In this document: piece after piece, positions 1-5,134 of the stretch | Layout of the letters: every line of letters starts with the position of its first letter | Numbering within the stretch: the first letter of the stretch is position 1 | Source of the DNA: Elusimicrobiota bacterium | GTDB lineage: Bacteria; Elusimicrobiota; Elusimicrobia; UBA1565; UBA9628 | Direction of reading: 5' to 3' | NCBI GenBank assembly: GCA_028871595.1 | Contig: JAGWMT010000197.1 | Coordinates: forward strand, 1 to 6,010 | DNA: 6,010 nucleotides | Translations under genes and position numbers: made by a program | The notes under the pieces: model-generated | The model's database searches: none | Told to the model about the DNA's origin: nothing | The model's input: only the letters and a program-made list of their open reading frames with translations

Positions 1-480
1 AACATCACCGTCGAGGACATGATCGCGGAGACCACGGCGCAGTCGCCGGAAAACGTGATCGGCGTGCTCAAGCTCCACGATGAGCTGCACCAGGCCCTGC
101 GCGAGATCGGCGACCGCGAGCGCATGATCCTGGAGTTCCGTCACGGTCTCACCGGCCAGACGCCGATGACCCTGGAAGAAGTGGGCCGCCGCCTGCGCCT
201 GTCGCGCGAGCGCATCCGCCAGATCGAGGAGCGCGCGCTTCTGCGCCTGCGCCGCGTGGCCAACCGCATGGGCCTGATCGAGCTGGAGGAGGGCGGCCGC
301 CGCGGCCACACCAACCTTCAGCCCGGCTTCGATGCGCCCAAGCTGAAGACGGATATTTTGGGCCAGACCATCCCGGCCGGCCGCAAGACGGCGCCCACCG
401 GCCCGCAGATGATCCGCCGCCAGCCGCGCAAATTGATGTTCATGGCGCCCGTGAAGAACGGCGGCAAGAAGAAAAAATGA
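1..480 (+). CDS. rpoD: RNA polymerase primary sigma factor RpoD, C-terminal part (5' end outside window)
   Basis: Sigma-70 family subunit that directs core RNA polymerase to -35/-10 promoters. The frame is open from base 1, so the ATG at 19 is internal; 159 residues are visible. Residues ~24-50 form region 4.1 (LREIGDRERMILEFRHGL). Residues ~56-85 form the region 4.2 helix-turn-helix that reads the -35 element (TLEEVGRRL, then SRERIRQIEERAL), which is the RpoD/RpoS pattern rather than ECF. Most RpoD proteins end about 10-15 residues after this helix; this one continues for about 65 more, rich in Gly, Pro, Arg and Lys and ending in KKKK. The tail looks disordered and could bind nucleic acid, but that is inference. 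The stop overlaps the apt start (ATGA, 477-480), implying translational coupling. A group 2 sigma factor is possible because regions 1-3 are not visible. Confidence 0.9.
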   Translation, partial: NITVEDMIAETTAQSPENVIGVLKLHDELHQALREIGDRERMILEFRHGLTGQTPMTLEEVGRRLRLSRERIRQIEERALLRLRRVANRMGLIELEEGGRRGHTNLQPGFDAPKLKTDILGQTIPAGRKTAPTGPQMIRRQPRKLMFMAPVKNGGKKKK

Positions 481-992
481 TCGACTTCAAGACTTACATC
501 CACGACGTCCCCGACTTCCCCAAGAAGGGGGTCGGCTTCAAGGACATCACGCCCTTGCTGTCCGACGCGAAGGTCTTCGCCGCCGCCATCGACCGCCTGG
601 CCGAGCCGTTCATCGGCTCCGGTATCGGCATCGTCGCGGGCATCGAGTCCCGCGGCTTCCTGCTGGCCACGCCCATCGCCTACCGCCTGGGCGCGGGCGT
701 GGTGCCCATCCGCAAGAAGGGCAAGCTGCCCCGCGCGGTGAAGTCCGCCAGCTACGCGCTCGAATACGGCACGGATTCCATCGAAGCGCACGCCGACGCC
801 TTTCCCAAGGGCGTGAAGGTCCTGCTGGTGGACGACGTGCTGGCCACCGGCGGCACGGCCGCGGCCGCCATCTCGCTGATCGAGGCCATCGGGGGGACCT
901 TGGCCGGCACGGCCTTCCTGATCGAGCTGGGCTTCCTGAACGGCCGGGCGAAGCTCCCGGGCCGCAAGATCCACTCGCTCGTCGCCTACTGA
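477..992 (+). CDS. apt: Adenine phosphoribosyltransferase
   Basis: Cytoplasmic purine-salvage enzyme that makes AMP and pyrophosphate from adenine and PRPP. The 171-residue length is normal for Apt. The N-terminus has the family motif DFPKKGVGFKDITPLL (residues 13-28). GIESRGF (55-61) is followed by the RKKGKLP hood/flexible-loop region. The PRPP-binding loop VDDVLATGGT sits at residues 118-127, with the acidic pair D119/D120 and the glycine turn. All expected catalytic features are present. The ATG overlaps the sigma factor stop by four bases, and the A-rich Lys codons before it hold no strong Shine-Dalgarno, so it probably relies on translation of the upstream gene. The unit ends at the terminator at 1086-1134. 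Its pairing with rpoD looks like a positional housekeeping operon rather than a pathway link. Confidence 0.96.
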   Translation: MIDFKTYIHDVPDFPKKGVGFKDITPLLSDAKVFAAAIDRLAEPFIGSGIGIVAGIESRGFLLATPIAYRLGAGVVPIRKKGKLPRAVKSASYALEYGTDSIEAHADAFPKGVKVLLVDDVLATGGTAAAAISLIEAIGGTLAGTAFLIELGFLNGRAKLPGRKIHSLVAY

Positions 993-1005
993 CGTCCCAA
1001 ATTTC

Positions 1006-1036
1006 GCCTCGATAGCTCAATGGATAGAGCCATTGT
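1006..1036 (+). pseudogene. 5' half of a tRNA gene (truncated tRNA, possibly Arg-type)
   Basis: The bases fit tRNA numbering: acceptor 5' strand GCCTCGA (1006-1012), TA (positions 8-9), D-stem GCTC (1015-1018), D-loop AATGGATA (1019-1026) with the invariant A14 and GG, D-stem return GAGC (1027-1030), then C26. After about 1031-1036 the fit is lost. There is no T33 context, no complementary anticodon stem, no T-arm GGTTCGA and no acceptor complement TCGAGGC in the following 600 bases. D-arms with AATGGATA are common in Arg-type tRNAs, but the identity cannot be fixed without the anticodon. It lies 13 bases after the apt stop, inside the probable apt 3' UTR. It is most likely a relic from integration into, or deletion through, a tRNA gene. 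Confidence 0.7.
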
Positions 1037-1085
1037 CGCAGGCCTAAGGGGAAAGAAAGGCAAGTAAATCCATATAAATCTTGAG

Positions 1086-1134
1086 AACAGCCGGGGCGGC
1101 TTTCCATTGGGAACGCCGCCCCGGCTGTTTCTTT
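1086..1134 (+). terminator. Strong Rho-independent terminator after apt
   Basis: A perfect 15-bp GC-rich inverted repeat has arms at 1086-1100 (AACAGCCGGGGCGGC) and 1115-1129. A single T·C mismatch leads to four more inner pairs (TTCC 1102-1105 with GGAA 1110-1113) closed by an ATTG tetraloop. The stem is followed by TTTCTTT (1128-1134). The left side has no run of A, so it should act only on the + strand. It ends the rpoD-apt unit and insulates it from the regulator promoter that starts 12 bases later. Confidence 0.93.
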
Positions 1135-1146
1135 GCGACCAGGCTC

Positions 1147-1181
1147 CTGACATACTTACGGATTGTAAGTATAATGGACTC
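1147..1181 (+). promoter_or_regulatory. Sigma-70 promoter of the HxlR-like regulator, probably giving a leaderless mRNA
   Basis: CTGACA (1147-1152, 5 of 6 to the -35 consensus) and TATAAT (1170-1175, perfect -10) are separated by exactly 17 bases. Transcription should start six to seven bases after the -10, at about 1181-1183, which is on the ATG at 1182. No Shine-Dalgarno can therefore be present on the mRNA. The start site is inferred from spacing only. Confidence 0.8.
1152..1172. promoter_or_regulatory. Operator-like perfect inverted repeat inside the promoter spacer
   Basis: ATACTTAC (1152-1159) and GTAAGTAT (1165-1172) are exact inverted copies around the 5-base centre GGATT. The element spans from the last base of the -35 to the first half of the -10, so a bound dimer would block RNA polymerase. 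The arm sequence resembles operators of HxlR/DUF24-type winged-helix regulators, which often carry a TAAGTA-like core (recalled, not searched). The adjacent HxlR-like gene is the natural candidate to bind it, giving autorepression. Confidence 0.75.
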
Positions 1182-1508
1182 ATGATCATGGAACTGCTCG
1201 GGCACAAGGACTATCTGCGCATCTTGATGGCATTGGAGAAGAAGTCTCTCCGGTTCACCGAGATTCAAAAGATCCTCGGCCTCAATCCGGCCCAGGTGGA
1301 TCGAGCGCTAGCCTTTCTGCGAAAAGGGCTATGGATCATCCCTCAGACGCTTCCCACGGAAAAGGGCCCTATCAGAGTTGAATATGGCTTGGGCAAGCGC
1401 GGAGCGGCCTTCTTGACGTCTTGGCAGTCCTTCCGTGCCCAGGCGGAGCGCCATGAGGCAGAGCTCGGGAAGTCAGAGGTCGCAGAGTTGCACAGCCTCT
1501 CCCGGTGA
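1182..1508 (+). CDS. Small winged helix-turn-helix transcriptional regulator, HxlR-like
   Basis: A 108-residue DNA-binding protein. HKDYLRILMALEKKSLRFTE (8-27) matches the first helix of HxlR/ArsR-like domains, where 'LRILMAL' corresponds to the usual 'ILxxL' packing helix. Residues 24-32 and 36-48 (PAQVDRALAFLRK) form the helix-turn-helix with its recognition helix. WIIPQTLPTEKGPIRVEYGL (51-70) is the beta-wing, ending in the family-like RVEY-L signature and followed by a C-terminal helix that probably dimerises. It has no cysteine, so thiol sensing of the YodB/HypR kind is unlikely and the signal is unknown. The ATG at 1182 is chosen because the promoter places the transcript start there; upstream codons overlap the terminator. 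ATG 1188 is the alternative. Its GC content is clearly lower than that of its neighbours, suggesting transfer. A more general MarR/ArsR-like assignment is possible. Confidence 0.8.
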   Translation: MIMELLGHKDYLRILMALEKKSLRFTEIQKILGLNPAQVDRALAFLRKGLWIIPQTLPTEKGPIRVEYGLGKRGAAFLTSWQSFRAQAERHEAELGKSEVAELHSLSR

Positions 1509-1822
1509 TCCGCTAAATGACATCAAGGAGGACCTCGCTTGCCGCAAGTTGCCCAGCGGTTGCGGTCTTGCCGCAGGCTTTAGGACCTTCGATTAGGTCC
1601 CCATATGATAGCCCTCCAACGGGACATTGGCAATAGTTCCAGAGGGTTTATTGCAACAAATCGGGCGGGGCGTTTGCACCGACCGCGAGCCCGGAGAGGA
1701 TCCCATCAAGGGCGGCGTCAGGGTCGTCAGCGCGGACAAGTTCTTGACCGCATTGGTATAATGCCTTGCGGGATAAGGATCCCGCCGCCAACCATGACGC
1801 GTCACCCTGATCGGCTCCATCA
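1509..1822. other. Region without a convincing gene between regulator and helicase fragment
   Basis: No reading frame here resembles a known protein on either strand. It holds a strong Shine-Dalgarno AAGGAGG (1525-1531) seven bases before TTG 1539, which opens a 14-codon ORF ending at TAG 1581-1583. Two near-identical copies of CTTGCCGCA(A/G)G lie at 1538-1548 and 1567-1577. There is a 6-bp hairpin GGACCT/AGGTCC (1583-1600), an extended -10 TGGTATAAT (1754-1762), and a 7-bp hairpin GCGGGAT-AAGG-ATCCCGC (1768-1785). Its makeup fits a decayed or recombined junction. No insertion-sequence ends or transposase remnant could be recognised. Confidence 0.55.
1754..1785 (+). promoter_or_regulatory. 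Possible extended -10 promoter followed by a hairpin, ahead of the helicase fragment
   Basis: TGGTATAAT (1754-1762) has the TGn extension plus a perfect TATAAT. No good -35 lies 17 bases upstream (GGACAA at 1734-1739 is weak). The predicted start (~1769) coincides with the 7-bp stem GCGGGAT/ATCCCGC (1768-1785) with loop AAGG. If real, it would transcribe the helicase fragment. A chance match is quite possible. Confidence 0.35.
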
Positions 1823-2563
1823 TTGCGCGCCGTCGGACAAGCCGGTTGGCCGCGCGTGAGATCGGCCCCGACGCCTGACTCAACCGCGGCCGCCGTCGAG
1901 ATCGTCCTGACTCCGGCGGGGCATCTTCGCATCGAGTCCGCGCCGGCGGGTGGCCCGGGCCGTTCGCCGCTGCCGGAGACGTCGGCTCGACGCATCGCAT
2001 CCGCGTTCGAGGAAGGCGCCGCCGAGGGACTGCTCCACTTGGCGGCGAGCGAAGCGCCGGCCGCGCTGCCAGCCGCGTTTTCGTACTGGAGGGAATTCGC
2101 CGGCCGCTTCCTCACGACGCTGTGCCTCGTGCCCGAGACGGCGGGCGCGGAAATAGGTCCCCTCCCCGCGCCGGAAGGCTCGGAGCTCGATCGGCTCTGC
2201 CAGTCCGCGCCGCCCATGCTTGGATCGGAATATCTGAACGCCGGCGTGCTGGCGGCTTTATGGGAAGCGCTGGACCGGCGCGCGCGCGCCGAGATAACGG
2301 CAGGACGGGGCGGCCTCTCCGCCTGGCTGAAGGACCGCGCCCCGCTCTGGCATCGCGTCGGACGCGTCTGCTTCCACTTGGCCGAGAATAAGCGCGATCC
2401 GCTGCGGCCGTTCGCTTTTCTCGCCACCTACGGCGCGAAGAACAAGGCGGTTCTGGAGAAGCTCCTGACGCCGGTGCAGCGCGCGGCCGAGAAAAGCGCG
2501 CTGGTCCGCGAGCTGGTGGACTCGGGCGAGGTGTTCCACCCGCTCGCTTGGACCGCGCACGAG
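1823..2563 (+). pseudogene. N-terminal fragment of a bacterial SNF2-family DEAD/DEAH helicase
   Basis: The frame reads like the N-terminal accessory part of large bacterial SNF2 helicases (usually about 1000 residues). In order: VEIVLTPAGHLRIE (~25-38), GLLHLAASE and SYWREFAGRFLTTLCL, APPMLGSEYLNAGVLAALWE, then WHRVGRVCFHLAENKRDP and FAFLATY, and finally LLTPVQRAAEK and SGEVFHPLAWT. Similarity stops at about residue 247 (base 2563). No SNF2-associated domain, Walker A, DEAH box or helicase C domain follows. Instead the same frame runs on into the copper operon promoter and first gene without a stop. The start is unclear: TTG 1823 and GTG 1856 are both possible, and neither has a Shine-Dalgarno. 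About 20 residues that I recall after FAFLATY also seem absent. It is very probably non-functional. The family assignment is from memory of conserved phrases, not a search. Confidence 0.75.
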
Positions 2564-2566
2564 CGT

Positions 2567-2601
2567 TTGACAACTCAGCCACCCTGCTGCTATATTATAA
2601 T
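2567..2601 (+). promoter_or_regulatory. Sigma-70 promoter of the copper operon
   Basis: TTGACA (2567-2572, perfect -35) is followed after 18 bases by TATATT (2591-2596, 5 of 6). A perfect TATAAT overlaps at 2596-2601, but its 23-base spacing is too long. The start would be about 2602-2604. The AT-rich ATTATAAT palindrome (2594-2601) is the only local symmetry. I see no CueR-, CsoR- or CopY-type operator. The region lies immediately after the helicase homology ends. Confidence 0.7.
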
Positions 2602-2602
2602 C

Positions 2603-2959
2603 GTGAGCGGCAGATTGGCGAGGATGTTCGTCTTGGCGGCCCTGGCTTTCTCCTGGGCCGTGCCGCTGTGCGCCGTCGCCGCGCCCGCTCCAGACCACGC
2701 CTGCTGCGACGAGCACGACAAATCCGCCCCCGCGCATTCGCACGGCTTGGCGGCTTGCTGTCAGATCTCCGAAGCCCTGCCCACCGCGCCGGCCGCCGCG
2801 CCCATTCCGGCGTCCCAGCCCGTTCTGAATCTCGCCGTCGTCACGCTGCCGCGTTTCGTGCCTTGCGGATCGCGGTCGGTCAGCGCATCCGACGCCGTCG
2901 TTCCACAGGCCTCTCCCGGGGTCTGTTCCGGCCTCTCGCCCCCCGCCGCCCAAGCGTAG
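2603..2959 (+). CDS. Small secreted Cys-Cys/His-rich protein, putative periplasmic copper-binding
   Basis: This 118-residue protein (from GTG 2603) belongs to no family I can name. The N-terminus is a Sec signal peptide: SGRLAR supplies the positive charge, FVLAALAFSWAVPL the hydrophobic core, and AVAA|P a cleavage site near residue 27. The mature part opens with a metal-ligand cluster: H32, C34-C35, H38, then H45-S-H47, then C52-C53. This suits Cu(I) or another soft metal. The rest is Ala/Pro-rich with two more cysteines. GTG 2603 is preferred because it supplies the n-region arginines, though the transcript would then be nearly leaderless. ATG 2624 is the alternative, with GGCGAGG directly abutting it. 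It is the first gene of the unit, 128 bases ahead of the membrane protein. Small CC/His proteins in metal-resistance clusters commonly buffer or present metal; that role is inferred here. Confidence 0.65.
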   Translation: MSGRLARMFVLAALAFSWAVPLCAVAAPAPDHACCDEHDKSAPAHSHGLAACCQISEALPTAPAAAPIPASQPVLNLAVVTLPRFVPCGSRSVSASDAVVPQASPGVCSGLSPPAAQA

Positions 2960-3072
2960 CTCGCGTTCCGCGGCGTTTGCGCGGTCTCGCTGAGCGTTTC
3001 TGTCGCCCGTTTCGCCGTTTCCCCGTGTCCGTCGGGAGCGCGAATCGGTAGAGGTGGATTCCGTCGTTTTGA

Positions 3073-3077
3073 GCAGG
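3073..3077 (+). promoter_or_regulatory. Shine-Dalgarno of the DUF2231-like gene
   Basis: AGGAG lies about 10 bases before ATG 3088, within GCAGGAGCAAGGATT. A second purine patch AAGGA sits closer. Together they fix this start. No separate promoter is evident in 2960-3087, so the gene is probably read from the promoter at 2567-2596. Confidence 0.6.
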
Positions 3078-3087
3078 AGCAAGGATT

Positions 3088-3756
3088 ATGAGGCTGGTAC
3101 GACTTCTTATCACGCTCTGTTTAGGGGCGCTGCTGTCAGTTTCGGCGGCGGCGCACGAGGGCCATCACGGTCACCAGGCCGCCGAAACGATGCCGGCCAT
3201 GAGCGGGCACGTCCAGGCCGCGCCGCGCCCGGCGGTCGGGGAATTGGCGCTGCTCCGCATGCACCTGACGGAGCCCGAGTATTGGCACGTTCTGATCCAT
3301 CCATTCCCGATATTCGGCATGGCGATCGGCGCCGCGCTCTTGATGTTCGCGCTCATCGTGAAAAGCCGGGAAGCGCGCGCGGCGGGGCTGACGTTGATCG
3401 TTCTCGCGTCGCTGGGCGCGTTCGCGACGGTGAAGATCGGCCAGAAGGCCTACGATCGCGTTTATGATGGGCTCGAAAACGAATCGCAGCAGTGGCTGGA
3501 CGTCCATATGGAGCGCGCGGAAAACTCGCAGTGGGCGTTCTATCTCACCGGACTGCTCGCGCTCGTCTTAGTCGTGGCCGGACGCGGTAAGGGGTGGGAG
3601 CGCGGCGCCACGTTCATGACTCTAGCCGGTGCCCTGCTTTGCTCCGCACTCGGGGGCTGGATCGCCCACGCCGGCGGACAAGTGCGGCACTCGGAGTTCC
3701 GGCTGGGGCCGCCGGCCGCGCCCGTCGATCACGAGGGGAAGCGCCATGAAAATTAA
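3088..3756 (+). CDS. DUF2231-like membrane protein with His/Met-rich periplasmic N-terminus
   Basis: A 222-residue inner-membrane protein. Residues 1-22 are a signal peptide ending at SAAA|H. HEGHHGHQ (23-30) and the segment up to MPAMSGH (35-41) form a histidine/methionine patch likely to bind copper in the periplasm. Four hydrophobic helices follow: ~67-91 (begins HVLIHPFP, like the 'LVHFPI' opening of DUF2231), ~98-117, ~149-165 and ~173-192. WLDVHMERAE (136-145) lies in the loop before helix 3, and GGWIAHAGGQVRH (189-201) matches the 'GGxLVYxHGxxV' end of DUF2231 proteins. Conserved His 71, 140 and 194 could bind metal or haem. The function is unknown in the family; here it is probably the membrane partner of the copper unit. 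The stop overlaps the next gene by 11 bases. The family call is by pattern memory. Confidence 0.75.
   Translation: MRLVRLLITLCLGALLSVSAAAHEGHHGHQAAETMPAMSGHVQAAPRPAVGELALLRMHLTEPEYWHVLIHPFPIFGMAIGAALLMFALIVKSREARAAGLTLIVLASLGAFATVKIGQKAYDRVYDGLENESQQWLDVHMERAENSQWAFYLTGLLALVLVVAGRGKGWERGATFMTLAGALLCSALGGWIAHAGGQVRHSEFRLGPPAAPVDHEGKRHEN
3733..3739 (+). promoter_or_regulatory. Shine-Dalgarno of the TolC-family gene
   Basis: GAGGGGA (3733-3739) stands six bases before ATG 3746 and decides that start over codons further upstream in the same frame. It lies inside the end of the preceding gene, showing translational coupling. Confidence 0.8.
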
Positions 3757-5134
3757 CTCCATCGGCCTTGCCGTTGCCGCGGTCTCCTTGGGGGCGCTCT
3801 CCGGCTGCGCTTCGCCGTCTTCCCGCCGGGGATATTCCGATGTGAGCGAGCAGGTCGGGACGCGCGTGAACGCGAGCCTCCCATCGGAGGCTGACGCGAG
3901 ACTGGCGGTCAAAGAGAAGACCCAGGCTATTTTAAAAGAACGACTGACCGCCGACGGCGCGGTTCAGCTGGCGTTCCTGAACAACGCGGGCCTGCGAGCG
4001 CGTCTTGAGGATATCGGGGTGGCGCAGGCCGACATGGCCCAGTCTGGGATTCTGGAGAATCCGAATCTTCATTTCGCTCTCCGGTTCCCGAACGGCGGCG
4101 GCGCCACGCAAACGGGGCGGGAATTCGGCGTGACCGAGGATTTCCTGAGCCTTCTGTCGCTTCCGTTGAGCCGGCGCATGGCCTCGGCGCAGTTCCAGGA
4201 AGCGAAGTTCCGCCTCAGCCATGAGGTGCTGGGGTTCGCCGCCGAGGTGAAGGAAGCCTTCTACAGCTATCAAGCGGCGCTGGGACGCCAACAGGCACGG
4301 GAGACGGCGCTGGAGACGCTCACGGCCGCGGCGAAGCTCTTGGCGGGACAGCGCGGAGCCGGCAACATCAGCCGGCTCGACTTGATCCGCGAACAGGCCG
4401 CTTATGAAGAAGCCAAGCTGGAACTCACGCACGAGCGGGCCGAGACCGCGGTCGCGCGCGAAAGGCTGGCCCTGTTGATGGGCGTCCAGGATATGGGGGA
4501 CTGGAAGGTCGAGCCGGAGGCCGCAGCGCTTCCGGCGGCGGACCCGCCTTTGGCTGGTCTTGAATCCGAGGCGCTGAGCCGCCGCTGGGACCTGGCGGCG
4601 GCCAGACAGGAACCCGCCGTGCTGGAGCAGGCTTTGCGCGTCAGCCGCCTCGGAGCGATCGGAGGGCTCGCCATCGGCTTTGACAGCGAGAAGGACCTTG
4701 ATGGAAAGTTCGGGATCGGTCCCGCGGTGGAGTGGAAAGCGCCGATCTTCGACCGGCGGCAGGCGGACCGGGCGCGCTTGACGGCTCGGGCCCGGCAGAG
4801 CGAGGCCGCCATCGAGGCGTTGTCCGCTCAGGTCCGTTTCGAGGTCCGCTCGGCTTGGACGGAGCTCGAAGCGGCTCGCACGGCGGCTCAGTCCTACGAT
4901 CAGACCTTGATCCCTTTGCGCGCCGGAATCGTCGACGAGTCGCTCAAGCGCTACAACTTCATGCTGCTGGGCGTGTATCAGCTCCTCGAAGCCAAGCGCG
5001 ATGAACTGGCCGCGGTTCGGGGGCGCATCGACGCCATGAAGGATTATTGGATCGCAGCCGCGCGCCTGGAACGGGCCGTCGGCGGCAAGCTGTCCGAAGG
5101 CGTTCGGCTGAAGCCGCAAGGAGGCAAGCCGTGA
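3746..5134 (+). CDS. TolC-family outer-membrane efflux lipoprotein (CusC/OprM-like)
   Basis: A 462-residue outer-membrane channel protein of heavy-metal or drug tripartite efflux. The signal peptide ends in the lipobox LSGC, with Cys 21 as the lipidation site, as in OprM/CusC and unlike E. coli TolC. Two outer-membrane efflux repeats are visible. The first (~70-260) has FLNNAGLRARLEDIGVAQAD, the PNLHFALRF strand, and the helical GNISRLDLIREQAAYEEAKL. The second (~285-455) has SRRWDLAAARQEP, GPAVEWKAPIFDRRQADRAR and YNFMLLGVYQLLEAKRDELA. The last motif is typical of TolC proteins encoded beside multicopper oxidases in copper clusters. No RND pump or membrane-fusion protein is in the window, so its partners must lie downstream or elsewhere. 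ATG 3746 is favoured by its Shine-Dalgarno and lipobox. The gene overlaps both neighbours (11 and 4 bases). The substrate (copper) is inferred from context. Confidence 0.93.
   Translation: MKINSIGLAVAAVSLGALSGCASPSSRRGYSDVSEQVGTRVNASLPSEADARLAVKEKTQAILKERLTADGAVQLAFLNNAGLRARLEDIGVAQADMAQSGILENPNLHFALRFPNGGGATQTGREFGVTEDFLSLLSLPLSRRMASAQFQEAKFRLSHEVLGFAAEVKEAFYSYQAALGRQQARETALETLTAAAKLLAGQRGAGNISRLDLIREQAAYEEAKLELTHERAETAVARERLALLMGVQDMGDWKVEPEAAALPAADPPLAGLESEALSRRWDLAAARQEPAVLEQALRVSRLGAIGGLAIGFDSEKDLDGKFGIGPAVEWKAPIFDRRQADRARLTARARQSEAAIEALSAQVRFEVRSAWTELEAARTAAQSYDQTLIPLRAGIVDESLKRYNFMLLGVYQLLEAKRDELAAVRGRIDAMKDYWIAAARLERAVGGKLSEGVRLKPQGGKP
5118..5124 (+). promoter_or_regulatory. Shine-Dalgarno selecting the GTG start of the multicopper oxidase
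   Basis: AAGGAGG (5118-5124) is a perfect anti-16S match six bases before GTG 5131. It justifies the GTG start, which overlaps the TolC stop as GTGA (5131-5134). Confidence 0.9.

Noticed and set aside
318..974. 218-codon open frame on the - strand opposite rpoD/apt
   Set aside because: It is the GC-rich shadow of two clearly recognised genes; its translation has low complexity and no start context.
1006..1080. Complete functional tRNA gene
   Set aside because: Only the acceptor 5' strand and D-arm fit; no anticodon stem, T-arm or acceptor complement is found downstream.
1107..1181. Longer N-terminus for the HxlR-like regulator starting at ATG 1107
   Set aside because: It would translate through the terminator stem and the promoter; the promoter points to ATG 1182.
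1593..2427. Two overlapping - strand frames (1593-2000 and 1648-2427), considered as a transposase remnant
   Set aside because: Neither shows a transposase motif. Most of their length opposes the helicase fragment, and no terminal inverted repeats were seen.
2596..2601. Perfect TATAAT as the -10 of the copper promoter
   Set aside because: Its spacing to TTGACA is 23 bases; TATATT at 2591-2596 gives 18. It could still serve if -35 independent.
3629..3745. N-terminal extension of the TolC-family protein to 3629
   Set aside because: The Shine-Dalgarno at 3733-3739 and the lipoprotein signal peptide after ATG 3746 place the start there; the extension lies in the coding part of the preceding gene.
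3932..5119. 395-codon open frame on the - strand opposite the TolC-family gene
   Set aside because: Long, but Arg/Gln/Leu-biased with no recognisable motif, and entirely inside a strong coding gene. This is expected in high-GC DNA.
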